The translations under genes were made by a program, and so were the position numbers. A stretch of DNA of 30,011 nt, from contig CAZZBP010000020.1 in NCBI GenBank assembly GCA_964652755.1, positions 1 through 30,011 on the forward strand. Direction: 5' to 3'. Below, in pieces: positions 15,595 through 24,609 of the stretch; position 1 is the stretch's first letter, and each line of letters starts with the position of its first letter. The notes beneath the pieces were generated by a model. It made no database searches. It was given only the letters and a program-made list of their open reading frames with translations, and was not told the origin of the DNA. The DNA is from UBA11795 sp964652755. Its GTDB lineage: Bacteria > Chloroflexota > Dehalococcoidia > Lucifugimonadales > UBA826.

Positions 15595-15603
15595 ATTTTA
15601 ACA
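15595..15603 (-). promoter_or_regulatory. Extended -10 promoter of rnpB
   Basis: Minus-strand TGTTAAAAT: a TG extension, one base, then the hexamer TAAAAT, which ends six bases before the deduced RNA start at 15588. That spacing is right for sigma-70-type initiation. No good -35 hexamer is seen at 16-18 bases, which the TG extension could offset. Confidence 0.5.
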
Positions 15604-15641
15604 TTGGGCGCTTTTTTGTGCGGTATAGATAATAAATTTTT

Positions 15642-16997
15642 TTAGTAATGAATCCGTACAGACCGATCTTTAACTGTAATGAAAGTGATGTATTCGTCTA
15701 GAAACGATTGTTGCTCGGCGAAACTTTTGGTTTCCCAATTGCAAACCAAATCGTTTACATTCTTCAGATCAACCGATATAAATGCCTGCGTTCTGGCCAA
15801 ATCAAGATTGTTGATATAGAGAGATAATCTGGCTACATCAGACTGCCCACGGGATGTTCTTCGCTTAAATTCAATAAATCGCTTTTCGGCTGCTTCCACT
15901 TTCCGTAACCGTTTGGTAGCTGCTCGATATCTTTTTTCTTCACCGGGCGGCCCAGACATGCTTTCCTGCAGCCTTCCCGACTCTAATGCTTCTTTTATAA
16001 GATTTAAGACACGTTCTTCTAGTTTCTCAGTAGGCCATGTGTGGTAGCCACAAGTTCCTTTATTGGTTCGGGACTGACATTGATAGTAGCGGTAATTTCC
16101 CCTCATCCTCGACCCATCTTGTTTTTTCCATGTTTGTCTTCTATTCACTCCCATGAGTCTATTTCCGCAATATCCGCAAATGCACAAGCCAGACAGTAAA
16201 TACGGCAAGCTATTCGCGAATCCACGGTAACGTTTTCTTTCTCTAACATTGTCTTGTGCTAATCGGAATAGCTCTGTTTCTATTAACGGTTCATGGTTTT
16301 TGGTCAGTCGTAGCCCAAACCGAGTGTAAGTTCCGATATATGACGTATTTCTAAGAATGTCTCTTATAGACACTATATTCCAGCTGTTTCCGTTTCTAGT
16401 GACTATCCCTTCTCCATTAAGGATTTCAACTATCTTTCTAAGGCCGAGATCGTCGTTAACGTAGAGCTGAAAGATTCGTTGGACGATTGTTGATTCAAGA
16501 CAATCCGGAAGGAATTTACCTTCGCTGTCCGTGGTGTAGCCAAATGGAGGTTTGCCGAGCGACTTGCCTTCAATTGCTCTAGCCTGCATAGCTTTTCGAA
16601 TGTTCTTGCTCTTTTCGCTGGAAACACCTGGGGCCTGAATGTGCTGAAAGGCGTTTTGCAATATGTCTGGGTAGGTTTCCTCCAGACAGAAAAAATCCGA
16701 TTGTTGTTGTTCTAATTTCACAACGTATCTTGCTATCCCCTCAAGATCTTCGCTGACATGGGTAGCGTCAGGTACAACTACAAGGAACCCGCCGCCGTTT
16801 TCTTCCACGTAATCCAATAACTTATTAAAGTCTGAATCGCGTTCCTCTCCTACAGCAGATGAATCCGAAAACAATATTTCGCAAGGTTGGTGTGCCAATG
16901 CGGTACAGAACTGATGAAACACGTGAATAAATTGATCTTTCGTCCAAGGTGTAAATGCAGAGGAATTACCGGTCTGACAAAATCCGATCGCCTTCAT
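15642..16997 (-). CDS. Large serine recombinase homologue with degenerate catalytic domain
   Basis: A 451-residue protein. The DNA-binding recombinase domain (about 130-240: GKPPFGYTTDSEGKFLP, then IVEILNGEGIVTRNGNSW and RDILRNTSYIGTY) and the zinc ribbon (CICGYCGNRL at 272-281 with YYQCQ and CGYH at 305-319) are well preserved, followed by a coiled-coil-like tail. The N-terminal resolvase domain (1-115) is not: the usual YxRVS start reads AIGFCQTGNSS, and the LDRLSR arginine motif reads DATHVSEDLEG. So the catalytic serine and arginines are not found where expected. It probably binds DNA but may not recombine. It starts four bases after the zinc-ribbon gene stop, so the two are translationally coupled, and it lies just upstream of rnpB. 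Confidence 0.85.
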   Translation of the reverse strand: MKAIGFCQTGNSSAFTPWTKDQFIHVFHQFCTALAHQPCEILFSDSSAVGEERDSDFNKLLDYVEENGGGFLVVVPDATHVSEDLEGIARYVVKLEQQQSDFFCLEETYPDILQNAFQHIQAPGVSSEKSKNIRKAMQARAIEGKSLGKPPFGYTTDSEGKFLPDCLESTIVQRIFQLYVNDDLGLRKIVEILNGEGIVTRNGNSWNIVSIRDILRNTSYIGTYTRFGLRLTKNHEPLIETELFRLAQDNVRERKRYRGFANSLPYLLSGLCICGYCGNRLMGVNRRQTWKKQDGSRMRGNYRYYQCQSRTNKGTCGYHTWPTEKLEERVLNLIKEALESGRLQESMSGPPGEEKRYRAATKRLRKVEAAEKRFIEFKRRTSRGQSDVARLSLYINNLDLARTQAFISVDLKNVNDLVCNWETKSFAEQQSFLDEYITFITVKDRSVRIHY

Positions 16998-17001
16998 CCG
17001 A

Positions 17002-17706
17002 CTATTCCGACAAGCAAAGTATTCTTTGGCAAGAATTGCAGAAAACGAAAGAATCTCCCGAACGTAGCTCTTGGATCAACTGAGAGGGAACAGTTACTCG
17101 ACACGCCGAGCATAGATCCGACACCATGGTTGCAACTGCTACTCCACCTCTGCTTTTTCTCAATCTGTCGTAAGAAATAAGAGCTTTTGAATCGCACAGT
17201 GCCCGGGTGCTATCCCTGGCTGGAATTTGTTCAGATAGAAGCTTGGAACCTGTTGATTTCTCTGCGGTTAAAGATTTAAGCGCCGCCTCTCTACTTTGTT
17301 TGATAGCGTTAAGGTTCTCAATAGCTTTTAATAACCCCGATTCATATCGGTCATGTTGAATCATTGTTTCTAGGAGTATGTCTTCATTCTCTCCAATCCT
17401 TTCAGAAAGAGAACCCATTTCGTCTTGTAGAGCTGACAGCTCTCTCTCGTTCTGGATAGTTCCGCCATATAGCCTTTTGTTTACCGCACTTAACTGCTGA
17501 GTCAAGTCGGCTACCTCTCGCTCAAGACGGCGGCGAGAAATGGAAAGTTCTTCCAACTTTTCAGAAACGGCTTTATGTATCGTGGTTGCTTCTGTAACTT
17601 CACTGTCATCCCCAAGCGCTATTTCGATTTCTATTAACCTATCTTGGGTTTTATCTATGCTTGCATCAAACAGCTGCAATTCTCGGAGTAAGTTGGTGTC
17701 ATTCAT
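17002..17706 (-). CDS. Coiled-coil protein with C4-type zinc ribbon
   Basis: A 234-residue protein built of a long heptad-rich helical region (about residues 5-175, for example EKLEELSISRRRLEREVADL) and a C-terminal zinc ribbon with CSACRV and CNSCQRIL, four cysteines in two CxxC pairs. This is the architecture of the C4-type zinc-ribbon (formerly DUF164-like) proteins present in many bacteria; a nucleic-acid or handover role has been suggested for relatives but nothing here proves it. It is divergent from pyruvate kinase and precedes the recombinase homologue by four bases, forming a two-gene unit. Cytoplasmic, with no membrane segment. Confidence 0.85.
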   Translation of the reverse strand: MNDTNLLRELQLFDASIDKTQDRLIEIEIALGDDSEVTEATTIHKAVSEKLEELSISRRRLEREVADLTQQLSAVNKRLYGGTIQNERELSALQDEMGSLSERIGENEDILLETMIQHDRYESGLLKAIENLNAIKQSREAALKSLTAEKSTGSKLLSEQIPARDSTRALCDSKALISYDRLRKSRGGVAVATMVSDLCSACRVTVPSQLIQELRSGDSFVFCNSCQRILCLSE

Positions 17707-17770
17707 AAATGTCCTTCACTATGATGTCATTCTAAACAATCATGGGATTAGAGCAATGTTTTCCTCCACT

Positions 17771-17799
17771 TTGCTAGAGCCCTCAGCAAATCTTATGTA
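17771..17799 (+). promoter_or_regulatory. Candidate sigma-70 promoter for pyruvate kinase
   Basis: TTGCTA (17771-17776) and TATGTA (17794-17799) are separated by 17 bases, ideal spacing, with each hexamer matching the consensus at four positions. Initiation near 17806 would leave a 24-base leader before the ATG at 17830. Found by eye only. Confidence 0.35.
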
Positions 17800-17829
17800 C
17801 ACTTGGTCTTAATGTGATCCAAAATTTAG

Positions 17830-19296
17830 ATGTTTGGGAAGAATATGTCTACTGAGCAAGGTTATCCAGCCTCCAACCTTCCGAAGACAAAAATTGTTTG
17901 TACATTGGGCCCAGCGACAGACAGTGAGGAATCGCTTCGCGGGCTCATTCAAAGTGGGATGAGCATAGCACGCTTGAACATGTCTCATGGGGACATTCCA
18001 ACCCACAAAGAAACTGCCTTAAAGGTAAGGACCGTTTCAAAGGAAATCGGTATTCCTGTGGGGCTGATGGTTGATGTACCTGGTGCAAAATATAGGACAG
18101 GTCCTCTAGTGTCAGGCACGGAAACTTTGCGTGATGGCGAGGCAATAGTGCTTACCAGCGATTACCTAGCTGGTAATAAGAACAGAGTTACTGTCACACC
18201 TCCAGGTCTTCATAGGGACGCGAGTACAGGCGGGACGATACTGGTTGATGACGGGCACATAGAATTAATAGCACTTTCAGTTACTGGAAATGATGTTTTA
18301 TGTGAGGTGGTTCGGGGAGGTAGGCTTACCGAGGGTAGAGGAGTGGTGACCCCTGGAATATCCCCATCTCAGCAGTTTCCTGACGAAAAAGCGATTGAAT
18401 GCCTTAAGTTCGCTGCAATAGCAGATGCTGATTTTGTCGCATTGTCCACTGTAACAAAAAAAGAAGACATTGCTACGGCGCGCAGGATTCTTCAAGCAAA
18501 TGGGATGGCGTCACCTCTCATTATCTCAAAGGTAGAAAGAGCCGAGGCCATTGAAAATATCGATGAAATTGTCCAAGCAAGTGATGCACTTATGGTAGCG
18601 AGGGGAGACATGGGAGTCGAAGTCCCTCTGAAGCGCGTCCCGGTTATACAAAAAGATCTCATTAGGCGAAGTAATTCTGCTGGGAAACCAGTGATCACAG
18701 CCACTCAAATGCTTGAATCTATGATTACATCGTCTTCTCCTACACGTGCTGAAGTGACGGATGTCGCGAATGCCGTATATGACGGTTCTGATGCCATAAT
18801 GTTGTCTGGGGAAACTTCAATCGGGCAATTTCCTATCGCTGCGGTGAAGGTTATGGCTGAAACTGCGATCGAAGCTGAAAAAGCATTGCCTTATGACAGC
18901 ATGATGAGAGAGCGTTTTCAGCAGCTGGAAGTTGTCACAGATGATGTGATTAGTTTTGCAGCATGCCAGACGTCCAATGAACTAGGGTCTGAACTCATAG
19001 TAGCTTTCACCGAATCTGGGAGCTCCGCAGGTCGGGTTTCTCGATATAGGCCGAGATCGAGGATATTGGCCATCACACCTTGGGAGAAAGTTCAAAATCG
19101 TCTTACCCTTTACTGGGGTGTATTTCCTGTGATAGTGAATAAGGTGTCGGATGTTGAGGAATTTTTTTCGATAGGGGAGATCGAGTCTAGGAAAGTAATA
19201 GGAAGCCAATCTGATGGGAGCATAGTCCTAGTAGCAGGGACTCCTATCGGTGTACCTGGTACTACCAATATGCTTAGAGTTCTAGATCTCTCTTGA
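17830..19296 (+). CDS. pyk: Pyruvate kinase
   Basis: A 488-residue enzyme that transfers phosphate from phosphoenolpyruvate to ADP in the last step of glycolysis. Landmarks: KTKIVCTLGPATDSEESL, RLNMSHG, the segment D82-V-P-G-A-K-Y-R89, the catalytic-lysine motif IISKVERAEAI, MVARGDMGVEVP, KPVITATQMLESM and DAIMLSGETSIGQFP. The D82-R89 stretch replaces the common DTKGPEIR but is close to the DLPGPKIR variant of other bacteria. A short C-terminal domain completes the protein, with the usual regulatory-domain fold pattern. The start may be ATG 17830 or ATG 17845, the latter having GGGAAG just before. The gene is divergent from the zinc-ribbon/recombinase pair and is followed by cysS after about 50 bases. 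Confidence 0.93.
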   Translation: MFGKNMSTEQGYPASNLPKTKIVCTLGPATDSEESLRGLIQSGMSIARLNMSHGDIPTHKETALKVRTVSKEIGIPVGLMVDVPGAKYRTGPLVSGTETLRDGEAIVLTSDYLAGNKNRVTVTPPGLHRDASTGGTILVDDGHIELIALSVTGNDVLCEVVRGGRLTEGRGVVTPGISPSQQFPDEKAIECLKFAAIADADFVALSTVTKKEDIATARRILQANGMASPLIISKVERAEAIENIDEIVQASDALMVARGDMGVEVPLKRVPVIQKDLIRRSNSAGKPVITATQMLESMITSSSPTRAEVTDVANAVYDGSDAIMLSGETSIGQFPIAAVKVMAETAIEAEKALPYDSMMRERFQQLEVVTDDVISFAACQTSNELGSELIVAFTESGSSAGRVSRYRPRSRILAITPWEKVQNRLTLYWGVFPVIVNKVSDVEEFFSIGEIESRKVIGSQSDGSIVLVAGTPIGVPGTTNMLRVLDLS

Positions 19297-19346
19297 TACT
19301 AACAAACAAATGAATTTAACTCTAAACTCTGGCATTGGGGCAGGTT

Positions 19347-21527
19347 TTGCTGAAACTTTATAACACCCTTACTAGGAAGAAAGAACTTTTGAAGCCGCGC
19401 GTGGCAAGCGTGTTTAACATGTACACATGTGGCCCAACGGTTTATAGAGACGCGCATATTGGCAATCTTCGATCTTATCTTATGGCTGACTGGATACGAA
19501 GAGTCCTAATAGCCTCTGGATTCGATGTTATCCATGTAAAAAACATTACAGACGTCGGTCACATGAGACAAGAAGTCTTGGAACAGGGGGAGGATAAAGT
19601 TATCGCGGCAGCAATAGCTGAAGGCAAAACCCCGGAAGAGATTGCGGAATTTTACACAAACCGGTTTCTTGCTGATGAATCTACTCTCAATATTCTTCCT
19701 GTTGATCATTTGCCTAGAGCGACTGATCATGTGCCGGAAATGGTGGCGATTACCGAAAGCCTCTTGGAAGGAAATCTTGCTTATGAAGTAGAAGGAAATG
19801 TCTATTTCTCGGTTACGAGATTTCCGGATTACGGCAAACTGTCGGGCAATATACACGAATCTCAGCTTCAGGAGGCGGTAAGAGTGGAAGCGGACCCGAG
19901 AAAGAGAGATCCAAGAGACTTCACACTCTGGAAAGTTGCAGAACCGGGTAGAACTCTGAAATTGCCTTGTCCTTGGTGTGATGTATTTCCCGGCTGGCAT
20001 ATCGAATGCTCTGCGATGTCTATGAAATATTTTGGCAAGAAATTCGATATTCACACTGGTGGGGTAGATAACATATTTCCCCATCATGAAGGGGAAATTG
20101 CTCAAAGTGAAGGAGTAACAGGGGATTCAGTAGTCAGATATTGGGTACATGGGCAACATTTACTTGCTGACGGTGTGAAGATGGCGAAGTCCTCCGGAAA
20201 CGCTTTCATAGTTGCTGATCTGGAGGAAAGGGGTATCGATCCTTTGGCCTTCAGATATCTGTGCATGACCGCAAGGTACAGCACTAGATTAAATTTTACC
20301 TTCACCTCACTAAAAGCTGCAGAAAACGCCTTAAACAAACTCAGGCGATTTTATGTTCTTTGGGGTCGCGATTCGCAACATGTAAACAGAGATCGGGATG
20401 GTGAGAACTCTTGGTGGACACGCTTTTTAGAAGTGGTAAATGATGATCTGAATTTGCCGGTGGGGCTAGACGTAATATGGCGTTTAACTGAATCAGAGTT
20501 GCCAAACGTTTCTAAACGTGTCGTACTTACCAAAATGGACGAGATTCTTGGATTGTCATTGAAAGAAACCCCTGACATGTTTGATGTGCCTCAATCTGTG
20601 AATATCCTCGCTGAGGAACGAGATTCTCATCGGAAAAACCAAGAATTTTCTTTAGCCGATTCATTGAGAGAAAAAATGGGGGTAGAAGGATACTCTATTG
20701 AAGACGATACTAGGACATTTTCTGTGCGGTTAAAGAGCCGCTCAGAGTTTCGTGAGGAGAAATGGCCCGTGATTTCATCTTCTTCAGAAGTCCCTTCAGC
20801 TTTAGATTCTCCAAGTAAATTTGAATACAGTGTGGGTATAGTGGCAAACGGTTACCCGGATGATGCGGAAAGATGCCTCAGGAGCATAGACAGATATTCA
20901 GGGACCCTATCGAAAGAAATATTACTTTTAGATAACGGCAACGATGAAGAGGTAGGAAGGCGATTCGAAAGTCTTCAAACGGAGATTGAGTCCTTGGCAG
21001 TGATTCATACGGATCATGCACTTGGAGACGGAGCGGCGAAAAATTCGTTGCTGAAATCAGCTAAAGGAAGTGTGTTCATATTAATTGATCCGAGCGTCGA
21101 GGCAATCGGACCATTCCTATCGGAATTGGGGAATATTCTTTCGGATCCTAAAATAGGTATAGCTGGGTACGCGGGCTTAAGGACGGAAACCATGCTTCAC
21201 TTCCATGAAGGGGATGGAGAGTCAGGTTATATGGATGCGATGCAAGGATATTGTTTAGCCTTCCGGCGTGAAGACATCGCCAACGTTGGTTTAATGCGGG
21301 AGTCATTCAGGTTTTATAGGAACCTAGATATAGATTTCAGCTTTCAATTCAAAAATGTTGGATTCCGAATATATGCCGATAATTCGTTACCCTTGGTATT
21401 GCACGAACACAGAGGGTGGACCGCTATGTCAGAACAGGAACGGGATGAACTAAGCCGAAAAAATTACGGGAGATTCCTGAAGAAATGGCGAGAAAAAACG
21501 AATCTTCTTATTTCTAGCGCAGATTAA
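19347..21527 (+). CDS. cysS: Cysteinyl-tRNA synthetase fused to a glycosyltransferase-2-like domain
   Basis: One uninterrupted frame. From a TTG at 19347 it reads MLKLYNTLTRKKE, the family start, with GGGG six bases upstream; TTG 19335 is less likely. Residues 1-465 or so form a complete class I CysRS: HIGN at 37-40, CPWCDVFPGWHIECS, the zinc histidine region IHTGGVDNIFPHHEGEIAQ, KMAKS at 278-282 (family usually KMSKS), and the closing GYSIEDDTRTFSVRL. A serine-rich linker follows, then from about 492 a GT-A/GT2-like domain: EYSVGIVANGYP, EILLLDNGND, ILIDPSV, YMDAMQGYCLAFRRED and LDIDFSFQFKNVGFRIYAD. The DxD metal site reads DPS, so activity is uncertain. Standard CysRS is about 460 residues, so the 726-residue total is a true fusion unless misassembled. 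Confidence 0.9.
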   Translation: MLKLYNTLTRKKELLKPRVASVFNMYTCGPTVYRDAHIGNLRSYLMADWIRRVLIASGFDVIHVKNITDVGHMRQEVLEQGEDKVIAAAIAEGKTPEEIAEFYTNRFLADESTLNILPVDHLPRATDHVPEMVAITESLLEGNLAYEVEGNVYFSVTRFPDYGKLSGNIHESQLQEAVRVEADPRKRDPRDFTLWKVAEPGRTLKLPCPWCDVFPGWHIECSAMSMKYFGKKFDIHTGGVDNIFPHHEGEIAQSEGVTGDSVVRYWVHGQHLLADGVKMAKSSGNAFIVADLEERGIDPLAFRYLCMTARYSTRLNFTFTSLKAAENALNKLRRFYVLWGRDSQHVNRDRDGENSWWTRFLEVVNDDLNLPVGLDVIWRLTESELPNVSKRVVLTKMDEILGLSLKETPDMFDVPQSVNILAEERDSHRKNQEFSLADSLREKMGVEGYSIEDDTRTFSVRLKSRSEFREEKWPVISSSSEVPSALDSPSKFEYSVGIVANGYPDDAERCLRSIDRYSGTLSKEILLLDNGNDEEVGRRFESLQTEIESLAVIHTDHALGDGAAKNSLLKSAKGSVFILIDPSVEAIGPFLSELGNILSDPKIGIAGYAGLRTETMLHFHEGDGESGYMDAMQGYCLAFRREDIANVGLMRESFRFYRNLDIDFSFQFKNVGFRIYADNSLPLVLHEHRGWTAMSEQERDELSRKNYGRFLKKWREKTNLLISSAD

Positions 21528-21641
21528 GCCATATTTGGGTATATACAGGATAAAGAATACGATGTAGCTCTGTATAATCTACTAGGTTAATATCGCTCTT
21601 TTATTAGCCGGTTAGGGATTTTAGAATCTGGAGTTTTTTAT

Positions 21642-22676
21642 TTGGATTTTTCATCACTTCCCATGCTATGGGCGCAACTTGCTATTCTTGCCGGAGTTAT
21701 ACTCGTTTCGGCAACTCAGCTAGCCAAATCGGCAGACATAATTGCTGTCAAGACAGGCCTCGGACGGTCCTTTGTTGGTGTGGGCTTACTTGCAACTGCC
21801 ACATCACTGCCTGAACTCGGTACGGGCATTAGCTCTGTCACTGTCATAGGAGGACCTAGTGGTGCGGACCTTGCCGCTGGTGATGCGTTTGGTAGTAATT
21901 TGTTTAACCTTCTAATTATAGGGATACTTGATTTGTTATGGAGGAGAGGATCGATTCTGGCCTCACTTGGTAGCAGTGTAGCCCTGGTGGGTGTCCTTGG
22001 AGCTGGGGTAATTGTTATAGCAGGAGGAGCAATACTTATTCATAATAATCTTAACTTTGGTTCTGGATTGCCTTTAAGTCCAGTTTCTATTGTTTTGGCT
22101 CTCGTCTTCGTAGTTGCACTTTATGCCGTTTATAGAGAGGAAAAGAGTACAGAAAAAACCGAACCCGAACATGATTACTCCGGAAGCAGTCTCAAAAGAG
22201 CGGTTTTGATCTACGGAACTGCTGCTACTATTGTGGTTATAGCGGCAGTGCGGCTAGCCCATACCGGCGAAGGTCTTGCTGAGGCGATGGGATGGGAAAG
22301 AAGTTTTGTTGGAACTCAATTTTTAGCTCTAAGTACTTCTCTTCCAGAGCTAGCGGCCTCTGTTGCGGCAATCCGAATCATGGCTCCTGAGTTAGCTATA
22401 ACAAACCTCTTGGGTAGCAACTTATTCAACATGGGTTTTGTTTTGTTTCTAGATGATGCGGCGTATGTAGATGGCCCCATTTGGGCAGCTATAGATCCTA
22501 TACACGCGTTAACAGCTGCTATAGCGGTGTTAATGACAATGGTTGTACTAATCCCAGTCGTCAGCAAGGCCAAGACTTCAGTCGGTAGGGTAGTCACATT
22601 AGAGTCGTCTCTATTAATATCCCTTTATGTAATCGCCAGCTTGCTAGTATTTTATTCTGGTAAAGGTGGCCATTAA
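21642..22676 (+). CDS. Sodium/calcium exchanger (CaCA) family protein
   Basis: A 344-residue integral membrane protein with about ten hydrophobic segments arranged as two alpha repeats. Repeat 1 has ATATSLPELGTGISSV and GDAFGSNLFNLLII; repeat 2 has ALSTSLPELAASVAAI and TNLLGSNLFNMGFV. The glutamates of both SLPEL motifs and the asparagines of both GSNLFN motifs are the cation-coordinating positions of this superfamily (bacterial YrbG/NCX type). It would exchange sodium or protons for calcium across the inner membrane. The central loop (about residues 165-185, EEKSTEKTEPEHDYSGSSLK) is charged and cytoplasmic-like. A TTG start at 21642 has GGAG upstream. It follows the CysRS fusion by 114 bases. 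Confidence 0.88.
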   Translation: MDFSSLPMLWAQLAILAGVILVSATQLAKSADIIAVKTGLGRSFVGVGLLATATSLPELGTGISSVTVIGGPSGADLAAGDAFGSNLFNLLIIGILDLLWRRGSILASLGSSVALVGVLGAGVIVIAGGAILIHNNLNFGSGLPLSPVSIVLALVFVVALYAVYREEKSTEKTEPEHDYSGSSLKRAVLIYGTAATIVVIAAVRLAHTGEGLAEAMGWERSFVGTQFLALSTSLPELAASVAAIRIMAPELAITNLLGSNLFNMGFVLFLDDAAYVDGPIWAAIDPIHALTAAIAVLMTMVVLIPVVSKAKTSVGRVVTLESSLLISLYVIASLLVFYSGKGGH

Positions 22677-22714
22677 CGATCTGATTGGAATGTTTACAAA
22701 AGGAGATGCCAAGC

Positions 22715-23035
22715 ATGTTTTTTGAACTTAGGGAATACAGAACTCTACCTGGTGAGAGGGAGAATTGGGTCAATTTCATGGAGGAAATTATTATCCCGTT
22801 TCAAGTTTCCAAAGGGATGGTGATTCTGGGCAGCTTTACTGGGCAGGAAGAGAATGATTTATACATCTGGATCCGCCGTTTTGAAGATGAAGCTGAACGC
22901 GAAAAGTTGTACGAAGCCGTATATGAAAGTGATGTCTGGAAAAACGATATAGGGCCTAAAATCCCATCGATGATGGATAGGTCCAAGATAGTGGTTAGAA
23001 GAATAGAAGCAAGTTCTCGATCTGTCATCCAGTAG
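22715..23035 (+). CDS. NIPSNAP family protein
   Basis: About 106 residues from the ATG at 22715, preceded by AAAGGAGAT; upstream in-frame ATGs at 22685 and 22706 fit the ribosome binding site less well. The sequence FFELREYRTLPGERENWVNFMEE followed by YIWIRRFEDEAEREKLYEAVYESDVW is the ferredoxin-like (dimeric alpha/beta barrel) NIPSNAP pattern. The biochemical role of bacterial members is mostly unknown; they often neighbour oxidoreductases or hydrolases. It lies 38 bases after the exchanger and 42 bases before the amidohydrolase, so a shared transcript with the hydrolase is likely. Confidence 0.82.
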   Translation: MFFELREYRTLPGERENWVNFMEEIIIPFQVSKGMVILGSFTGQEENDLYIWIRRFEDEAEREKLYEAVYESDVWKNDIGPKIPSMMDRSKIVVRRIEASSRSVIQ

Positions 23036-23077
23036 ACTATTCCGGTTCACTTTAAAGAATAGGCGGGGAATTTTTTC

Positions 23078-24601
23078 TTGTTGCCCCCTTTACGAATAGA
23101 TGATCTGACAGTATTTGATGGTTGGTATGTCAAAGAACGGCAAAGTGTTGTCACTAGTGGATCACGTTTTCTTTGGGTTGGCCCTACCAACCAGTGTTCC
23201 AATTCCCTGACCGGGGGATTTGCCAGGATCGATGGCAGCGGCTTTTTTGCAGCCCCTGGATTTATTGACTCTCACTTACACCTTGCAGGCTTGGCCGCTG
23301 CTCTTTCTGGACACGATTTGTCAAATGTATTTAAGTCTGACTCGAAAACATTTCTTGAAAGCCTAAGGAGTGTTTGCAAAGAAGATCTTCAGTCTGACTG
23401 GCTGAGATTTTATTCGCTTGATTATTTCGATGCCCTGGATGCAGGTGTCTTAGATAGAAGCCTAGTGGATTCTGCGATACCAGATAGGCCAGTAATCATT
23501 CGATTCAACTCAGGTCACGGTGTGTTACTTAATTCCATCGCGTTGCAGAGACTTGGAATTAACGAATCGACCCCTGAACCTCCTGGAATAACGTTTGGAC
23601 GGACGATTCCACATGGTGTGCTGTCTGGATTAATTCTTGAAGGTGATGAAATTTTGACCAAAAAAATGCCTGCACTTCCTGATTACCAGTTGGTTTCTGG
23701 TTTTAAATTAGTTAACCAATTACTCATTAAACATGGAATTACATGTGTTGTTGATGCGACCCGTACAAATGATATGGAACGTTTATGTATGACGAAAAAT
23801 CTTGTAGCAGGAGGGCTGATTTCCCCTGACATTGTGTTCATGCCAGGTTATGAACATATAGGTCAATTCAGCTTGAATGATCTAACCTATGATTCGGTAT
23901 ACGCCGGCATCCGTATTGGTTGCGCAAAGATCCAGATTTCTCTCTCTGGCGGTTCAGTCTACCCGAACAGTTCCGATTTAAGGGAGATGATTTACGATTC
24001 CCATGAGCAAGGGTTTCCTGTGTCAATACATGCGGTCGAACAGGAATGTATTTCAATAGCCGTAGATGCCTTGTGTCGATCAAGAATGAATGGCGACAGG
24101 ATTGAACACGCTTCTGAGCTTGATGATAGAACCCTCGGTAAGCTGGCGCACTCTGGGGTTAATGTATCGACTCAACCGGCCTTCTTAAACAGCTATGGCG
24201 ACAGATATATTCAAAGATCTGACTCCCGTAAACTTAAGATGCTGTACCGTGTATCTTCCCTAAACAAGTTGGGAGTGAAAGTAGGGTTCTCTTCTGACGC
24301 ACCAGTTACATATCCCAATGCTTTAGGTTCGATATATTCAGCTGTCACGAGGAGAACAGTTAAAGGAAATATTGTTAACGGTGATGAAACAATTTCACCA
24401 ATGGATTCAATGCGCCTTCTTACAAATGTCAACGCAGGTATCTGTGGGGTAGGGGAGCAAAAAGGCCAGGTAAAGACGGGATATGATGCTGATTTGGTAC
24501 TCCTCGATCACAATCCAATAACATCTGATATTGAAGATATTCTGGAGACATCGGTACAGTTGACTATGCGTCGTGGAGAAATTCTTTACAACAATCTATG
24601 A
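23078..24601 (+). CDS. Amidohydrolase superfamily protein (YtcJ-like)
   Basis: A 507-residue metal-dependent hydrolase. The HxH metal motif is in APGFIDSHLHLAGL, further ligand regions are PVSIHAVEQEC, GDRIEHASELDD and VGFSSDAPVTYPNALG, and the C-terminal beta segment is VKTGYDADLVLLDHNPI. The order and length match the YtcJ/imidazolonepropionase-like branch that cleaves amide or related bonds of unknown substrates. A pair of TTG codons at 23078 begins the frame with GGCGGGG a short distance upstream. It sits downstream of the NIPSNAP gene on the same strand and converges with the polyprenyl synthase gene only eight bases away. Confidence 0.88.
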   Translation: MLPPLRIDDLTVFDGWYVKERQSVVTSGSRFLWVGPTNQCSNSLTGGFARIDGSGFFAAPGFIDSHLHLAGLAAALSGHDLSNVFKSDSKTFLESLRSVCKEDLQSDWLRFYSLDYFDALDAGVLDRSLVDSAIPDRPVIIRFNSGHGVLLNSIALQRLGINESTPEPPGITFGRTIPHGVLSGLILEGDEILTKKMPALPDYQLVSGFKLVNQLLIKHGITCVVDATRTNDMERLCMTKNLVAGGLISPDIVFMPGYEHIGQFSLNDLTYDSVYAGIRIGCAKIQISLSGGSVYPNSSDLREMIYDSHEQGFPVSIHAVEQECISIAVDALCRSRMNGDRIEHASELDDRTLGKLAHSGVNVSTQPAFLNSYGDRYIQRSDSRKLKMLYRVSSLNKLGVKVGFSSDAPVTYPNALGSIYSAVTRRTVKGNIVNGDETISPMDSMRLLTNVNAGICGVGEQKGQVKTGYDADLVLLDHNPITSDIEDILETSVQLTMRRGEILYNNL

Positions 24602-24609
24602 GTGTTCTG

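Noticed and set aside
15642..17706. Active mobile element bounded by attachment sites
   Set aside because: No flanking direct repeats or cargo genes were seen, the recombinase lacks catalytic residues, and its neighbours are housekeeping-like.
19506..20105. Minus-strand reading frame of 199 residues inside cysS
   Set aside because: Fully antisense to strongly conserved CysRS motifs, with low-complexity composition; a shadow frame.
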